DNA from: CAYFHQ01 sp964342805
Lineage (GTDB): Bacteria; Bacillota; Clostridia; Peptostreptococcales; Acidaminobacteraceae
Direction of reading: 5' to 3'
Length of the DNA: 44,555 nt
Assembly (NCBI GenBank): GCA_964342805.1
Contig: CAYFHQ010000021.1
Span: forward strand, 1-44,555
Shown: positions 16,901 to 24,491 of the stretch, one piece after another
How the letters are laid out: every line of letters begins with the position of its first letter
Position numbering within the stretch: position 1 is the stretch's first letter
The notes under the pieces: model-generated
What the model was told of the DNA's origin: nothing
Seen by the model: the letters and a program-made list of their open reading frames with translations, nothing else
Databases searched by the model: none
Program-made: the position numbers and the translations under genes

Positions 16901-19900
16901 CTCAATATTGTCCACTGGGACGTTACCAGAGTTAAAGACTTCTATCCGGTAGTCAGCCTGACCACCTGGTGTGGTTCGACCCACGTCACTGTACTTGGTG
17001 TAGGCGTTGTCCAACTCCCCCTTGACCCACTTGGTTGTTACCACCGATGGGGTCTGGCCAATGGTGAATATGGCGTTAAGCCCCTTATGAAGGGTCGTAG
17101 TTGCCCCATTGCCATCATAGTTGCTGGTGGAGTCGTCATAAGTGGTAATTGGGTTCATATAGTAGTAAAGGCCTGTAGCCGTCACGTAAATGCGGTTGCT
17201 ATAGGTACCCACTTCCGCATAAGAGTGGAACTTCATTTTGTATTTGAAAGTTAGGGACTTTCCTTCAGGTAAGTCATAAGGTGCTGCCCACTTCCAAACC
17301 AAAAGGGTGTCCGTTGTACCCGATATCTGGGTAGCCGTAACGGTTGGCTTAGGGATACCTGGGTTGTCAGCGTCCCAAGTGGCCTCATTGGTCCACTGGA
17401 AGGTGTCTCGATCGAAGACACCTGGAACCACGTCCATAATAATCGGGTTGCTCAGGTCTGCTGTAGCAAAGTAGGCATTGGTTTGCAAATCAATTTTGAA
17501 GTCCACTGTCGCATTGGTATAGTAAGGACTGCCTGCTGTTACGTCCGTCTTCACAAAAGAAGAAATCCATGCTGCATTGAGGAAGACCTTGAAGTAGACA
17601 AGGTCTGTCTTTGACCGTAAGGACGAGTCCGCTCCACCAAACTCCATAAAACGGTAGGAGAGTTTCACGTCATTACGAACGTCCGCTTCATTGGCAACAG
17701 AATTTTTCACCGTCCCTGTTAGGGTAATGGTATTCCATTCAAAGTTCACCGGCACATTGCCTTTAAATACAATACGGATCTTTGCTAGGTTTTCTCCACC
17801 CAGTGCCAGGGCCGTCAGGTCGATGGACTGCTGGGCATTGGAGGTACCAGAAACCGTTTGAGTGGCTACGCCGTCTCCTACAAGAATCACATCATAGTTG
17901 ACTGCGTCTGTCGCCGTCCCCAAAACAAGGGTTGAATAGTCCAGGTCTGTAGGGATGGTCCCAATTTCTATTTCGGACTTGTCTGCTAAGAGTTCATTGC
18001 CTGACGCACTTTTGTTGTTCATCTTGACTACATACTCGATGGTGTCTCCATGGTCATAGAAACGGTCCCCCGGATAGGTAGATGAATCCTTAGAATCAAA
18101 GTTGGCCGGCGTGTAGCTTTTCTTGGTATAACCATTAATATCAATGGAGATTGACGGATTGGGATCAGACACCTTTACAAAAGAAAGAGTTGCTCCGTTG
18201 CTATTGTCTCCTGCCTTAAATGGAATGGCTCCGCCACCCACGGTGGTTGCAGATACATTGGCTGTATTGGTCCGTGTATTGCCCACCTGGACACCATTGC
18301 CAGAAAGGTCCCCGTCAATGGCATAGGTCACGTCCACGTCAATATAAGGCTCATGGTTGGCCGGGATATTGGTCAGGACAAAGGTCAAGTTTGGACTGGC
18401 GATGGTTGGGGGTACTGTGATCCCACTATCACTCTTGGAATAACCCACATAGGTCGCATGGGCCGGCAGGGTGTCTGTGAATGTCACCGACTCCAACTGT
18501 AAGTTGTCGTTAACCGATGTGCCACTGCCGTAGTTATCCAAAAGAAGTCGGTAAGTAACCGTACTTGAAACTTGGTCACTGTTGAAGTTGGCCAAGGTAT
18601 AGGAAGTACCCGTCCGCAGAGACTTGTTCATTCTCCAGTTGACATCCATTTCAGCAAAGGTAGTCGTCGCCGTGTCTGTCCCTGGATTAAAGGTCAGGGG
18701 TGTACCCTGGGCAGACCCGTCCCCTGCTATGGGGTAACCTGTAATGTCCACCTGGCTCTGGCGCGTCCGACCGTCGGCAACCCCGTCGTCATTCCCGTCC
18801 CCGTCTCGGTCAATGAGGTAACGGAGGGTCACGTCCCAGGTACGGGTTTGAACGGCTAGGGTGTCATAGGTCCAAGTAATCTTTGTTGGACTGGCTGGAT
18901 TGTCCACTGTACCACCGGCAGCATCCACAACGGAGGTCACATGGGGTGGCAGGGTATAGACAATTGTTGAATTTTTAAGCGTTACGTCCCCGCCATTCAA
19001 GGTGATCCGGTAGTCCGCATCGATTGTAGTAATGGTAGGGTTTTTGGCTATGTATTTGGTCTCGTCTGGTGTGATGGCGATCTTCCAGGTTGCCGTGGAA
19101 GCGTCAAAGTTCACCACCGCCGAGTCTGTGTCTTTGGTAAAGGGTTGGGCGATTCCAGCACTCACCTCAGAACCGTCATTTTGTGTGGTAATGGGCGAAC
19201 CTGTCACCACCACGGTATTGGTTCTTGACCTAGTCGCAGCTGCCCCGTCGTCGTTCAAGTCACCATCACGGTCTATGGTATAGGCCATTCGGATGGTAAT
19301 GGTTTTGGTTGCTCCCGCGGCTACGTCTCCAACATTCCAGGTCACCTTGTCAGCGTTTTCTGTGTAGGTGTCAGAGGAAGTCACCACCCGACCATTGGCT
19401 GGTATGGTGTCCGTGATTACAACATCTTTCAAGTTGATATTACCGTTGAAGAGGTCAATGGTATAGTCTGCCATGACTTCTGTTACGGTAGGATCGTTGG
19501 GAATGGTAATATTGCTTGAATCAGCTGTCTTGCGGATCTCCCAAGCGCCCACCAGGGTATAGGTAATAGTCCGGTTAACCAGCAAGAGGGTCAGTAGGGC
19601 CACATTGCTGTCTGCCGCTGTTCGCCACACAACTGAGCTACCACTCAGGTTTACTGTTGTGTTGTTGGGATAGGGACTTGGATACTTGAACTTAAATACA
19701 ATATCCACATGGCCTGCGCTTCCGTCCTTTAGAATCCGATGGTCCTTGGCTACGTTATTGTAGCCATCCACACCTTCAGATGTAATTCTTGGTAAGAACT
19801 CGATGGTTCTAACCTTGGTCTTATCCGTTGTAACAGCCCCATCCTTGTCTTTGTATATGGTATGGGCTGCGTCGATTTGGACGTTTTCAGTTGTGCCCAC

Positions 19901-20209
19901 CAGTTCAACCCCAGCGGGGAGTTGGTAGGTGATCACCGTGTCATAAAACATGGTAGTCAGGGCCGCTGTTGAGTAATTCAACCTGACTTTCACGGCCTCA
20001 TTGTAGGTCACACTGACATTGTCAATTTTGTTGTCACTGCCGTCCAGCATATCATGGACGATAGTGAATCCACCTTGTGACACGGCATAGGGATCAGCAG
20101 CAAATGACACCGATCCTACCATGGGTGCAATGAGTTGCAACAACATAATCCACACCAAGGTCATGCTGAGCAGTTTCACTCTTCTGTCTTTTCTTATTCG
20201 GTCCTCCAC
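13967..20209 (-). CDS. Giant LPXTG-anchored surface protein with DUF11 and SdrD-like repeats
   Basis: About 2080 residues. A signal peptide (positive RKDRRVK, hydrophobic MTLVWIMLLQLIAPMVG, cleavage near SFA-ADP) is followed by many beta-rich DUF11-type repeats. Three of the first repeats end in acidic loops like IDRDGDLNDDG (near 311, 468 and 632), likely Ca2+ sites. An SdrD_B-like domain (GEIGNFVWYDQKKDG) occurs near 1285-1410, then four canonical DUF11 repeats (about 1420-1930), a Pro-rich wall-spanning stretch (about 1936-1995) and a sorting signal LPQTG (2051-2055) with hydrophobic tail and RFKR. It is likely an adhesin or matrix protein anchored by the adjacent sortase. The start is uncertain: no ATG is near the GGAGGA SD at 20202-20207; the GTG at 20209 overlaps that SD, and the correctly spaced in-frame codon is ATA at 20197. 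Confidence 0.92.
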   Translation of the reverse strand: MEDRIRKDRRVKLLSMTLVWIMLLQLIAPMVGSVSFAADPYAVSQGGFTIVHDMLDGSDNKIDNVSVTYNEAVKVRLNYSTAALTTMFYDTVITYQLPAGVELVGTTENVQIDAAHTIYKDKDGAVTTDKTKVRTIEFLPRITSEGVDGYNNVAKDHRILKDGSAGHVDIVFKFKYPSPYPNNTTVNLSGSSVVWRTAADSNVALLTLLLVNRTITYTLVGAWEIRKTADSSNITIPNDPTVTEVMADYTIDLFNGNINLKDVVITDTIPANGRVVTSSDTYTENADKVTWNVGDVAAGATKTITIRMAYTIDRDGDLNDDGAAATRSRTNTVVVTGSPITTQNDGSEVSAGIAQPFTKDTDSAVVNFDASTATWKIAITPDETKYIAKNPTITTIDADYRITLNGGDVTLKNSTIVYTLPPHVTSVVDAAGGTVDNPASPTKITWTYDTLAVQTRTWDVTLRYLIDRDGDGNDDGVADGRTRQSQVDITGYPIAGDGSAQGTPLTFNPGTDTATTTFAEMDVNWRMNKSLRTGTSYTLANFNSDQVSSTVTYRLLLDNYGSGTSVNDNLQLESVTFTDTLPAHATYVGYSKSDSGITVPPTIASPNLTFVLTNIPANHEPYIDVDVTYAIDGDLSGNGVQVGNTRTNTANVSATTVGGGAIPFKAGDNSNGATLSFVKVSDPNPSISIDINGYTKKSYTPANFDSKDSSTYPGDRFYDHGDTIEYVVKMNNKSASGNELLADKSEIEIGTIPTDLDYSTLVLGTATDAVNYDVILVGDGVATQTVSGTSNAQQSIDLTALALGGENLAKIRIVFKGNVPVNFEWNTITLTGTVKNSVANEADVRNDVKLSYRFMEFGGADSSLRSKTDLVYFKVFLNAAWISSFVKTDVTAGSPYYTNATVDFKIDLQTNAYFATADLSNPIIMDVVPGVFDRDTFQWTNEATWDADNPGIPKPTVTATQISGTTDTLLVWKWAAPYDLPEGKSLTFKYKMKFHSYAEVGTYSNRIYVTATGLYYYMNPITTYDDSTSNYDGNGATTTLHKGLNAIFTIGQTPSVVTTKWVKGELDNAYTKYSDVGRTTPGGQADYRIEVFNSGNVPVDNIEIIDILPVIGDTAVLNAGSGRGSLWSPYLIAPLATGQRQIVEDMDGNQYNVDVSVEYSTAKNPKRMNAVSSEIGTEDPNWSTTFPTDITSVRSLRIKLNNFKKVSDGSATSLGAGYKSTFDFKMRAPVGAPLSTNPTTPDPDAHEAAWNSMSVTAKQVSNNYQLVRSEPNKVGIIVVGNPQGEIGNFVWYDQKKDGIQNDGFDTEYAGINGVEVVLYNDLHVEVDRTRTGDNHEGKPGYYLFTNLPNGFYYVEFIIPTDYEITLDNVDDDAKDSDVTLDGGKYRTPLVTLSDGNKVNHTLDMGLHAQAGKTPNVSVIKDVKTLTYADNTVKNMATKEPANVGETVAYTITVQNTGNMPLTNVYVEDQKDDFAFDATTKAAITSDPNLNLVTVGGDDRAIRIDRMEANAFYVFTGTYVVKAADDNGNKLDNKVRVYANEMSNQVGTPTYVEDNDDVDVASFGVEKTVTHIQRAGTSYKTAVDSSATDFGLLPGDKVFYGIKVTNTGSVELTNVTFTDTISVKEKGNPTRVDHNITVPAIASIPVGESRTAEGSYLLPANLEDNLVNTVVASPDEVRESKQATNTVNLKGLNIQKTVTLVNGSAPSRTGEGKAIAKVGDVITYEILLTNTDDVQTFTNIVMTDLLSTIASGGATRALTLTNKDPDPSAPSASTPFDLAPATSQTFTASYTVQTSDIVEDGSSAVVKNKVTAQGDGTPLKESEVDVELAALKVTKTPDRHSYYAVGTTVNYTFKVTNLGTIDLDDVLVVDTKAGYSHIIPTLAKGQTIELTTAYSITQDDVNARRVDNEVVVTDDKAGEAKANVTITYYKPSSGGGSSKPKPKPTPKPEPTPEPTPEPTPVPQPEPTPAPEPQPIPSIPPVYVPEPEEEVKEVVKPPVSGEVEIKEDGSVIYTPFDDKGYEDSFEISVEKDGKKEVIRIDIPGIQIPLGLELPQTGPYDPLYFLLSGLMVLAAAVIIRFKR

Positions 20210-20311
20210 AACACATTCGATTTATGTAATTCCCCAAATGCCATATCCACTCACAAACCACTCTTTTTATCTAGTTACCATGGTCCTGAATTTCTGACAT
20301 GACACCCCTAT

Positions 20312-20340
20312 ATTTTATGTGAATTTGTGAAGACGTTCAA
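20312..20340 (-). promoter_or_regulatory. Candidate promoter of the surface protein-sortase operon
   Basis: The minus strand has TTGAAC (20335-20340), a 17-bp spacer and TAAAAT (20312-20317), giving a 5' leader of about 100 nt before the giant gene. I saw no c-di-GMP aptamer in that leader. Confidence 0.55.
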
Positions 20341-20434
20341 TGAATATAGACACAACTTTTGTAGTAATCATGATGATTATATCTCTTTTCCATATATTTA
20401 CACCGTCAAAATTACCAATGTTATAACAAAAGAA

Positions 20435-20471
20435 TAGCGTTCTCCATTTGGTAATTTAATGAAGAACGCTA
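20435..20471 (-). terminator. Terminator after the 208-residue protein gene
   Basis: Arms TAGCGTTCT and AGAACGCTA with a 19-nt loop lie 19 bp after the stop codon, followed on the minus strand by TTCTTTTGTT. Confidence 0.7.
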
Positions 20472-20489
20472 CAATCATTTGACTTGTTA

Positions 20490-21116
20490 TTATTTTGGTT
20501 CTTGAATGGACATCATAAGGAAACCACAAAAGGCCGCATTGTCCACGTCCAGTCGCTCACTGGCCTTTTCCTTTATGTCATTGACCAGCTGTCTGTACTG
20601 GGCATAAAATTCATAGTTGGCCTTGGACGTATACGTAAAGTCTTCCACTTCAAAATACTTGAGTATACCCTTGACAGTTGTTGGCTTGACCAATACTTCT
20701 TCACCCGGGTGCATGTATAAGCCTAGAACAGTCAGAATGGGCCACTTGGCCATTTTGTACCGGGTTAGGACGTCCACCTGCATGGAAAAACCCGTGGCCT
20801 GGTCGCCGTATAAAAACTCCTTAAGGCCTTCCACCAGGAGGGTCCTTTCTTCCATGGTGAAGGTAGGCGCAATATTACGAAACTTAGTCTTCTCAAAAAC
20901 AGAAACCAGAGAAGCTTTGGAAATCAATTTGACAAAGCTCTCAAAGACCTTGTTGACATCGGTAAATGCTGCTTCATTAAACTCCGCTTCCACAAACTCC
21001 TGCATCTTGCCCATCTTGTGCTTTTTACCTATGGCTAATAAGTCTGGTGAATCAAATCCGTCGGGATATTCCTGAAGAAACGCGTCTTCCAGTTTTGCTA
21101 ACTTTTCAACTTTCAT
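20490..21116 (-). CDS. Uncharacterised 208-residue cytoplasmic protein
   Basis: The protein starts MKVEKLAKLED at an ATG with the SD GGGAGGCATC. It is mostly helical, with no signal peptide or membrane segments. Recognisable stretches are KKHKMGKMQEFVEAEFNEAAF, TFTMEERTLLVEGLKEFLYGD and LTRYKMAKWPILTVLGLYMHPGEEV. I cannot link it to a named family. It is monocistronic: a terminator precedes it (end of the ribosomal protection gene) and another follows. Confidence 0.8.
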   Translation of the reverse strand: MKVEKLAKLEDAFLQEYPDGFDSPDLLAIGKKHKMGKMQEFVEAEFNEAAFTDVNKVFESFVKLISKASLVSVFEKTKFRNIAPTFTMEERTLLVEGLKEFLYGDQATGFSMQVDVLTRYKMAKWPILTVLGLYMHPGEEVLVKPTTVKGILKYFEVEDFTYTSKANYEFYAQYRQLVNDIKEKASERLDVDNAAFCGFLMMSIQEPK

Positions 21117-21217
21117 GATGCCTCCCTTATTTCATTAAGCTATGTAGTCTATACCCAAAGCCCTTTCCAGTATACCACTAGACGACCGGTCTAGCCACAG
21201 CCTTCAAAAACACAAGA

Positions 21218-21253
21218 AAGCCCATGGCAACCACGTCTGGCCACCATAGGCTT
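21218..21253 (-). terminator. Terminator after the ribosomal protection GTPase gene
   Basis: On the minus strand AAGCCTATGG pairs with CCATGGGCTT (10 bp with one G-U), followed by TCTTGTGTTTTT. It lies about 77 bp after the stop codon. Confidence 0.7.
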
Positions 21254-21329
21254 CTTTCCTTGTATGTCTTTTCTTTAAGAAAGCTTGCGGACCACGTCTG
21301 TAACACAGACCCCATTAGGTCTGCACCAC

Positions 21330-23255
21330 TTAGAGGGCGCTCATTTTCGCCAGCAAGTACTTTCCTTTATTCCCTGGGTCCAGTCGGAACTTGTCCCGGC
21401 TACAAACATACCCCTCCGGTGCCGGTTGATAGCCATGGAAGCGATTTTCAAAGTGCCCCATGCCAGAGGTGTATTTCTGTACGTCCGGACCATAATTCAA
21501 ACTGGTTTCCACTGGGATTTCACCTTCGATGACACATTTATCACCAGTAATCTGAGGATCACCAAAGGTTGCCTTCATTTGCGATAGGTCTGCTATGGCC
21601 TTGCCCATTTGAGGGGTTGGCACTTCCAATATGAAGTGGTTAATGGGCCACAACAAGCTTGTTCCTACTTCTTTGATGGCTTCAAAGAGGACCAGTGGGG
21701 CAAGGTCTCGGTAGTCCCGAGGTGTGCTGTCCACACTGTTATATTCATAATCCATCAAGGTAATTTTCATATCCGTCAACTCCCAGCCCATCAGTCCTTG
21801 GTCGATGTACTCAAGAGCCCCTTCACGAACTGCGTTCTGAAAAGACTGTTGTAAGAAACCGGTTGTGATCTCTGACGTATACTCCACCCCACTTCCAAGG
21901 GGCAATGGTTCAATTCGCAGACCAATCCCAGACGCAAAGGGATGCACAGACTTTCTTCGCATGGGGTATACCACCGTCGTACTGTCCTTGATCGTCTCCA
22001 GGTGGATCACCGATGGGTCATCAAACTGGACGTCCAGTTTGAACTTCCGCTTGAACGTCTCTTTCATGATCTCCATTTGCACCTGGCCAAACAACTTGAT
22101 ATCAATGTCGTCGTTGGTCTCATGCAGTTGGAAATCCAAGTAAGGATCGGCTTCTGCTTGTATCACCAGTGCGTCCAGCAAGGCCTGCCTTTCAGAAGGT
22201 CGACTTGCCATAATACGCACATTCAATGATGGTTTCGAAAGATTCAATTGTTCCAGTGACGGTTGCACCCCAAAGGTGTCCCCCACTGATAAAGCATGTA
22301 AACCGCTGATAATACCAATGTCTCCGGCTGTTAAACTGCCTGCTCCTACCTTCTGACCATCAACAAGCTTGGTAATGCCAGTGATTTTGTCCTCACCGAC
22401 AAACTTCCGCATTTCAATGGTTCCTGAAGTCAGTTTGACATAGGTTTCCTTGGTCTTCACATGGTTCCGATGCACTTTGAACACAATGCCGCCCACCTCC
22501 TCATTACATGGGGTGAAGCAAGGCAGAAAGTCACAAAGCGCATCTAAAACCGGGGATATGCCTACCCCGTGCATGGCACTACCAAAGAGGACTGGAACCA
22601 TTTTCCCACCTGCGGTGAGATGCGCCACTGCCTCAGCAATGTCTCCCCTTCCAATGTCTTCTTCTGCCATGTATTTGGTCAATAGCGGATCACTAATCCG
22701 CGTCAGTTGCTCAATGAGATCTTCCCGGCAACTGGTTAGGATGGGGCCAACAGCCGCCTCCTTTGACCCCACTTCCAATACTTGTTGGAGGGGAAAGGCA
22801 AAGGGGCTAAGGTCCCTGTGAATTTGGCCGAGGACGTCGACGATGTCAACGCCCATGCGGTCGATTTTGTTCACAAAGATCAGGGTTGGAACTTCTCTAC
22901 GTTTCAATGCATTGTAGAGGAGTTTGGTGTGGGACTGGACGCCTTCTTTGGCTGAAATGACCAGGACCGCACCATCCAAAACCAGCATGGAACGTTCAAC
23001 TTCGGTTACGAAATCCACGTGACCAGGAGTGTCCAGAATGTTGATCTTCTGGTCCTGATGGTGGAAGGAGATCGGCGCAGAGAGGATGGATATCCCCCGC
23101 TCCCGTTCTAAATCCAAGGTGTCCGTATGGGTGTTGCCCGTGTCTACGGTTCCCATGGTTCGAATGGCACCAGCTGCAAATAATAACTGCTCTGTGAGGG
23201 TTGTTTTCCCTGCGTCTACATGGGCAAAGATGCCCACATTTTTAATCTTGGTCAA
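21330..23255 (-). CDS. Tet(M)-like ribosomal protection translation GTPase
   Basis: 641 residues, the usual length of Tet(M)/Tet(W)-class proteins, which bind the ribosome and release tetracycline. G1 is AHVDAGKTTLTEQLL, the switch I region ends RERGISILSA, G3 is DTPGHVDFVTEVERSM and G4 is FVNKIDRMGVD. Elongation factor G-like domains follow, with a C-terminal domain IV loop near TPRDYRDLAPLV. The start is a TTG at 23255 with the SD AAGGA seven bases upstream; nearby ATGs are out of frame and the G1 motif begins ten codons later. A leader peptide and a hairpin masking the SD lie directly upstream, so expression is probably induced by ribosome stalling. It may be a genuine resistance gene or a housekeeping relative acting on another ribosome-bound drug. 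Confidence 0.92.
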   Translation of the reverse strand: MTKIKNVGIFAHVDAGKTTLTEQLLFAAGAIRTMGTVDTGNTHTDTLDLERERGISILSAPISFHHQDQKINILDTPGHVDFVTEVERSMLVLDGAVLVISAKEGVQSHTKLLYNALKRREVPTLIFVNKIDRMGVDIVDVLGQIHRDLSPFAFPLQQVLEVGSKEAAVGPILTSCREDLIEQLTRISDPLLTKYMAEEDIGRGDIAEAVAHLTAGGKMVPVLFGSAMHGVGISPVLDALCDFLPCFTPCNEEVGGIVFKVHRNHVKTKETYVKLTSGTIEMRKFVGEDKITGITKLVDGQKVGAGSLTAGDIGIISGLHALSVGDTFGVQPSLEQLNLSKPSLNVRIMASRPSERQALLDALVIQAEADPYLDFQLHETNDDIDIKLFGQVQMEIMKETFKRKFKLDVQFDDPSVIHLETIKDSTTVVYPMRRKSVHPFASGIGLRIEPLPLGSGVEYTSEITTGFLQQSFQNAVREGALEYIDQGLMGWELTDMKITLMDYEYNSVDSTPRDYRDLAPLVLFEAIKEVGTSLLWPINHFILEVPTPQMGKAIADLSQMKATFGDPQITGDKCVIEGEIPVETSLNYGPDVQKYTSGMGHFENRFHGYQPAPEGYVCSRDKFRLDPGNKGKYLLAKMSAL

Positions 23256-23285
23256 TCATTCATCCTTTTCTATCTGGATGAATGA
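23256..23285 (-). promoter_or_regulatory. SD-masking hairpin before the ribosomal protection gene
   Basis: On the minus strand TCATTCATCC (23276-23285) and GGATGAATGA (23256-23265) form a perfect 10-bp stem with a 10-nt loop (AGATAGAAAA). The 3' arm holds the GGA of the SD and ends next to the TTG start. A competing upstream segment, GGATGAA at 23313-23319 inside the leader peptide coding region, can pair with the same 5' arm. This is the architecture of translational attenuators. Confidence 0.75.
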
Positions 23286-23296
23286 CGCAATGGTGG

Positions 23297-23359
23297 TTAG
23301 CGCATTGCACCTTTCATCCCGGTTTGCGTCCAGATCCATAAAACATTCGGCTTTTTCAT
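23297..23359 (-). CDS. 20-residue leader peptide of the ribosomal protection gene
   Basis: ATG at 23359 with a strong SD (AAAAGGAG, eight bases upstream) opens a 20-codon frame ending in TAA at 23297-23299. The peptide begins MKKPNVLWIW and ends KGAMR. It lies 41 bp before the GTPase start, and its last codons overlap a segment able to compete for the SD-masking hairpin. Ribosome pausing on it, for example under antibiotic, would be expected to open the downstream SD, as for known drug-inducible leaders. The role is inferred from position, SD quality and pairing; stalling residues are not known. Confidence 0.7.
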   Translation of the reverse strand: MKKPNVLWIWTQTGMKGAMR

Positions 23360-23401
23360 ATATGATTCTCCTTTTCATGGTTTGGCTTTCGCCTCGCGAT
23401 G

Positions 23402-23473
23402 TATGCAGGGCCTGTAACCATAGGCGATCTGCATATCCTTATGTTCACCCGTCCGCTTTGGACAGGGTTACAG
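23402..23473 (-). other. Structured RNA segment between GNAT gene and leader peptide
   Basis: Overlapping complementary segments are visible: TATGCAG/CTGCATA (23429-23435 with 23402-23408) enclosing GCCT/AGGC, a 7-bp stem with one bulge over 23448-23467, and CTGTAACC/GGTTACAG linking 23466-23473 with 23412-23419. The last pairing excludes the first, so alternative folds are possible. It matches no riboswitch class I recognise. Confidence 0.4.
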
Positions 23474-24370
23474 CGTAAACTCGAATAATGTGTAGGACTT
23501 GTCCAAGCTGTAGCCAAACTTGTTGGCTAGGGCCCTTGAGCCTGCATTGGTCTCTATACAGTCCCAGTAAAGGTCCCGGCTATTCTGGCGGCAGTCAGCC
23601 ACAAAGGCTCTGACTGCTGCTGAGGCCAGGCCTCTATTCCTATGGTCCTTGTGGGTTTCAATGTGGCTTTCCATTTCACCCGCTTCCATAAAGCTTGTGA
23701 TACAGGAACAGACTGCTTCATTGTCATAATAGACAGCGTACCCTGTCCCATTTACCAGAAAGTCGTCCACACTGTCCCACCAGGTAATGATGTTGTTCAG
23801 TAGAAAGTCGTGGTTGCCTTCCCTATCCAGCAATTGACCCGACACCTTTTCCAAGTGGTAGCCTGTTGGGAGGACCAGGGCAGCAGACGCCTGAATGGCT
23901 GCAGCCAGGACATTGGATATGTCTCCATTTCCTGTGGCCTCCAGGGCCTCATTGGTCTTTTCCAGATCAATTTGGGTTTGTTCATGGTCAAAGGTCTTGG
24001 TGTAGACCAACTGGATGGACTCCACCATGTTTCGGTGACTAAAGACTTGACGCAGGCGGTCCGGCCATTCTTGACCCAGGACGCTGCCTTCAAAATCTGT
24101 CAATCCCTGTCGTTTCATCCGCGGGATCAGTTGGTAGTCAAAGAAGTGGTTGATTGTGTCAAACTCTTCAGGTCGGGCCGGTCTTCCTAGGAAGTACATG
24201 CCCTCGATCCCCTTGGACCAGACGATGGCCATGGTTGGTTGCAAGTCATCGTCTACGAAGATCCAGCCTGGGGAATAGCCCGCTATGACGGACCGGATTT
24301 CGATATTGCTCCACTGGTCTTTGATCAATGGCTTTACCTTGTGAAATTGATTGGCTTGTAACTCAAACAT
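23468..24370 (-). CDS. GNAT-family N-acetyltransferase (PF12746-like)
   Basis: 300 residues. The start has an ideal SD (AAAGGAGGTGACCC). The N-terminal 150 residues are the extra domain seen in this GNAT subgroup (VIAGYSPGWIFVDDD, GMYFLGRP). The C-terminal half is the acetyl-CoA domain with motif A as THKDHRNRGLASAAVRAFV and the final NAGSRALANKFGYSLDKSYTLFEF. The substrate is unknown. It lies upstream of the Tet(M)-like gene on the same strand with a 212-nt gap that holds the leader peptide, so read-through into that gene is possible. Confidence 0.85.
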   Translation of the reverse strand: MFELQANQFHKVKPLIKDQWSNIEIRSVIAGYSPGWIFVDDDLQPTMAIVWSKGIEGMYFLGRPARPEEFDTINHFFDYQLIPRMKRQGLTDFEGSVLGQEWPDRLRQVFSHRNMVESIQLVYTKTFDHEQTQIDLEKTNEALEATGNGDISNVLAAAIQASAALVLPTGYHLEKVSGQLLDREGNHDFLLNNIITWWDSVDDFLVNGTGYAVYYDNEAVCSCITSFMEAGEMESHIETHKDHRNRGLASAAVRAFVADCRQNSRDLYWDCIETNAGSRALANKFGYSLDKSYTLFEFTL

Positions 24371-24491
24371 GGGTCACCTCCTTTGGTTTCTTGTGTTCGC
24401 CTCCATGAATATACCCCAAGGTTGAGGTGGAGGGAATATTTTACGGGAATCTGTAATATTTCTGTAACGTTTTATTTATTTTAACGATAGA

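Noticed and set aside
20210..20434. Search for a c-di-GMP aptamer before the giant adhesin
   Set aside because: No GEMM-I core (GGGGACGCAAAGC or similar) and no recognisable GEMM-II pattern were seen.
23256..23265. ATG codons near the GTPase start as alternative starts
   Set aside because: Both (ATGAATGATTGA and ATGATTGACC) are out of frame and stop within a few codons; the in-frame TTG has the right SD spacing.
23086..23478. Plus-strand open frame of 130 codons over the GTPase start and leader
   Set aside because: It is antisense to the G1 motif, hairpin and leader peptide and shows no domain.
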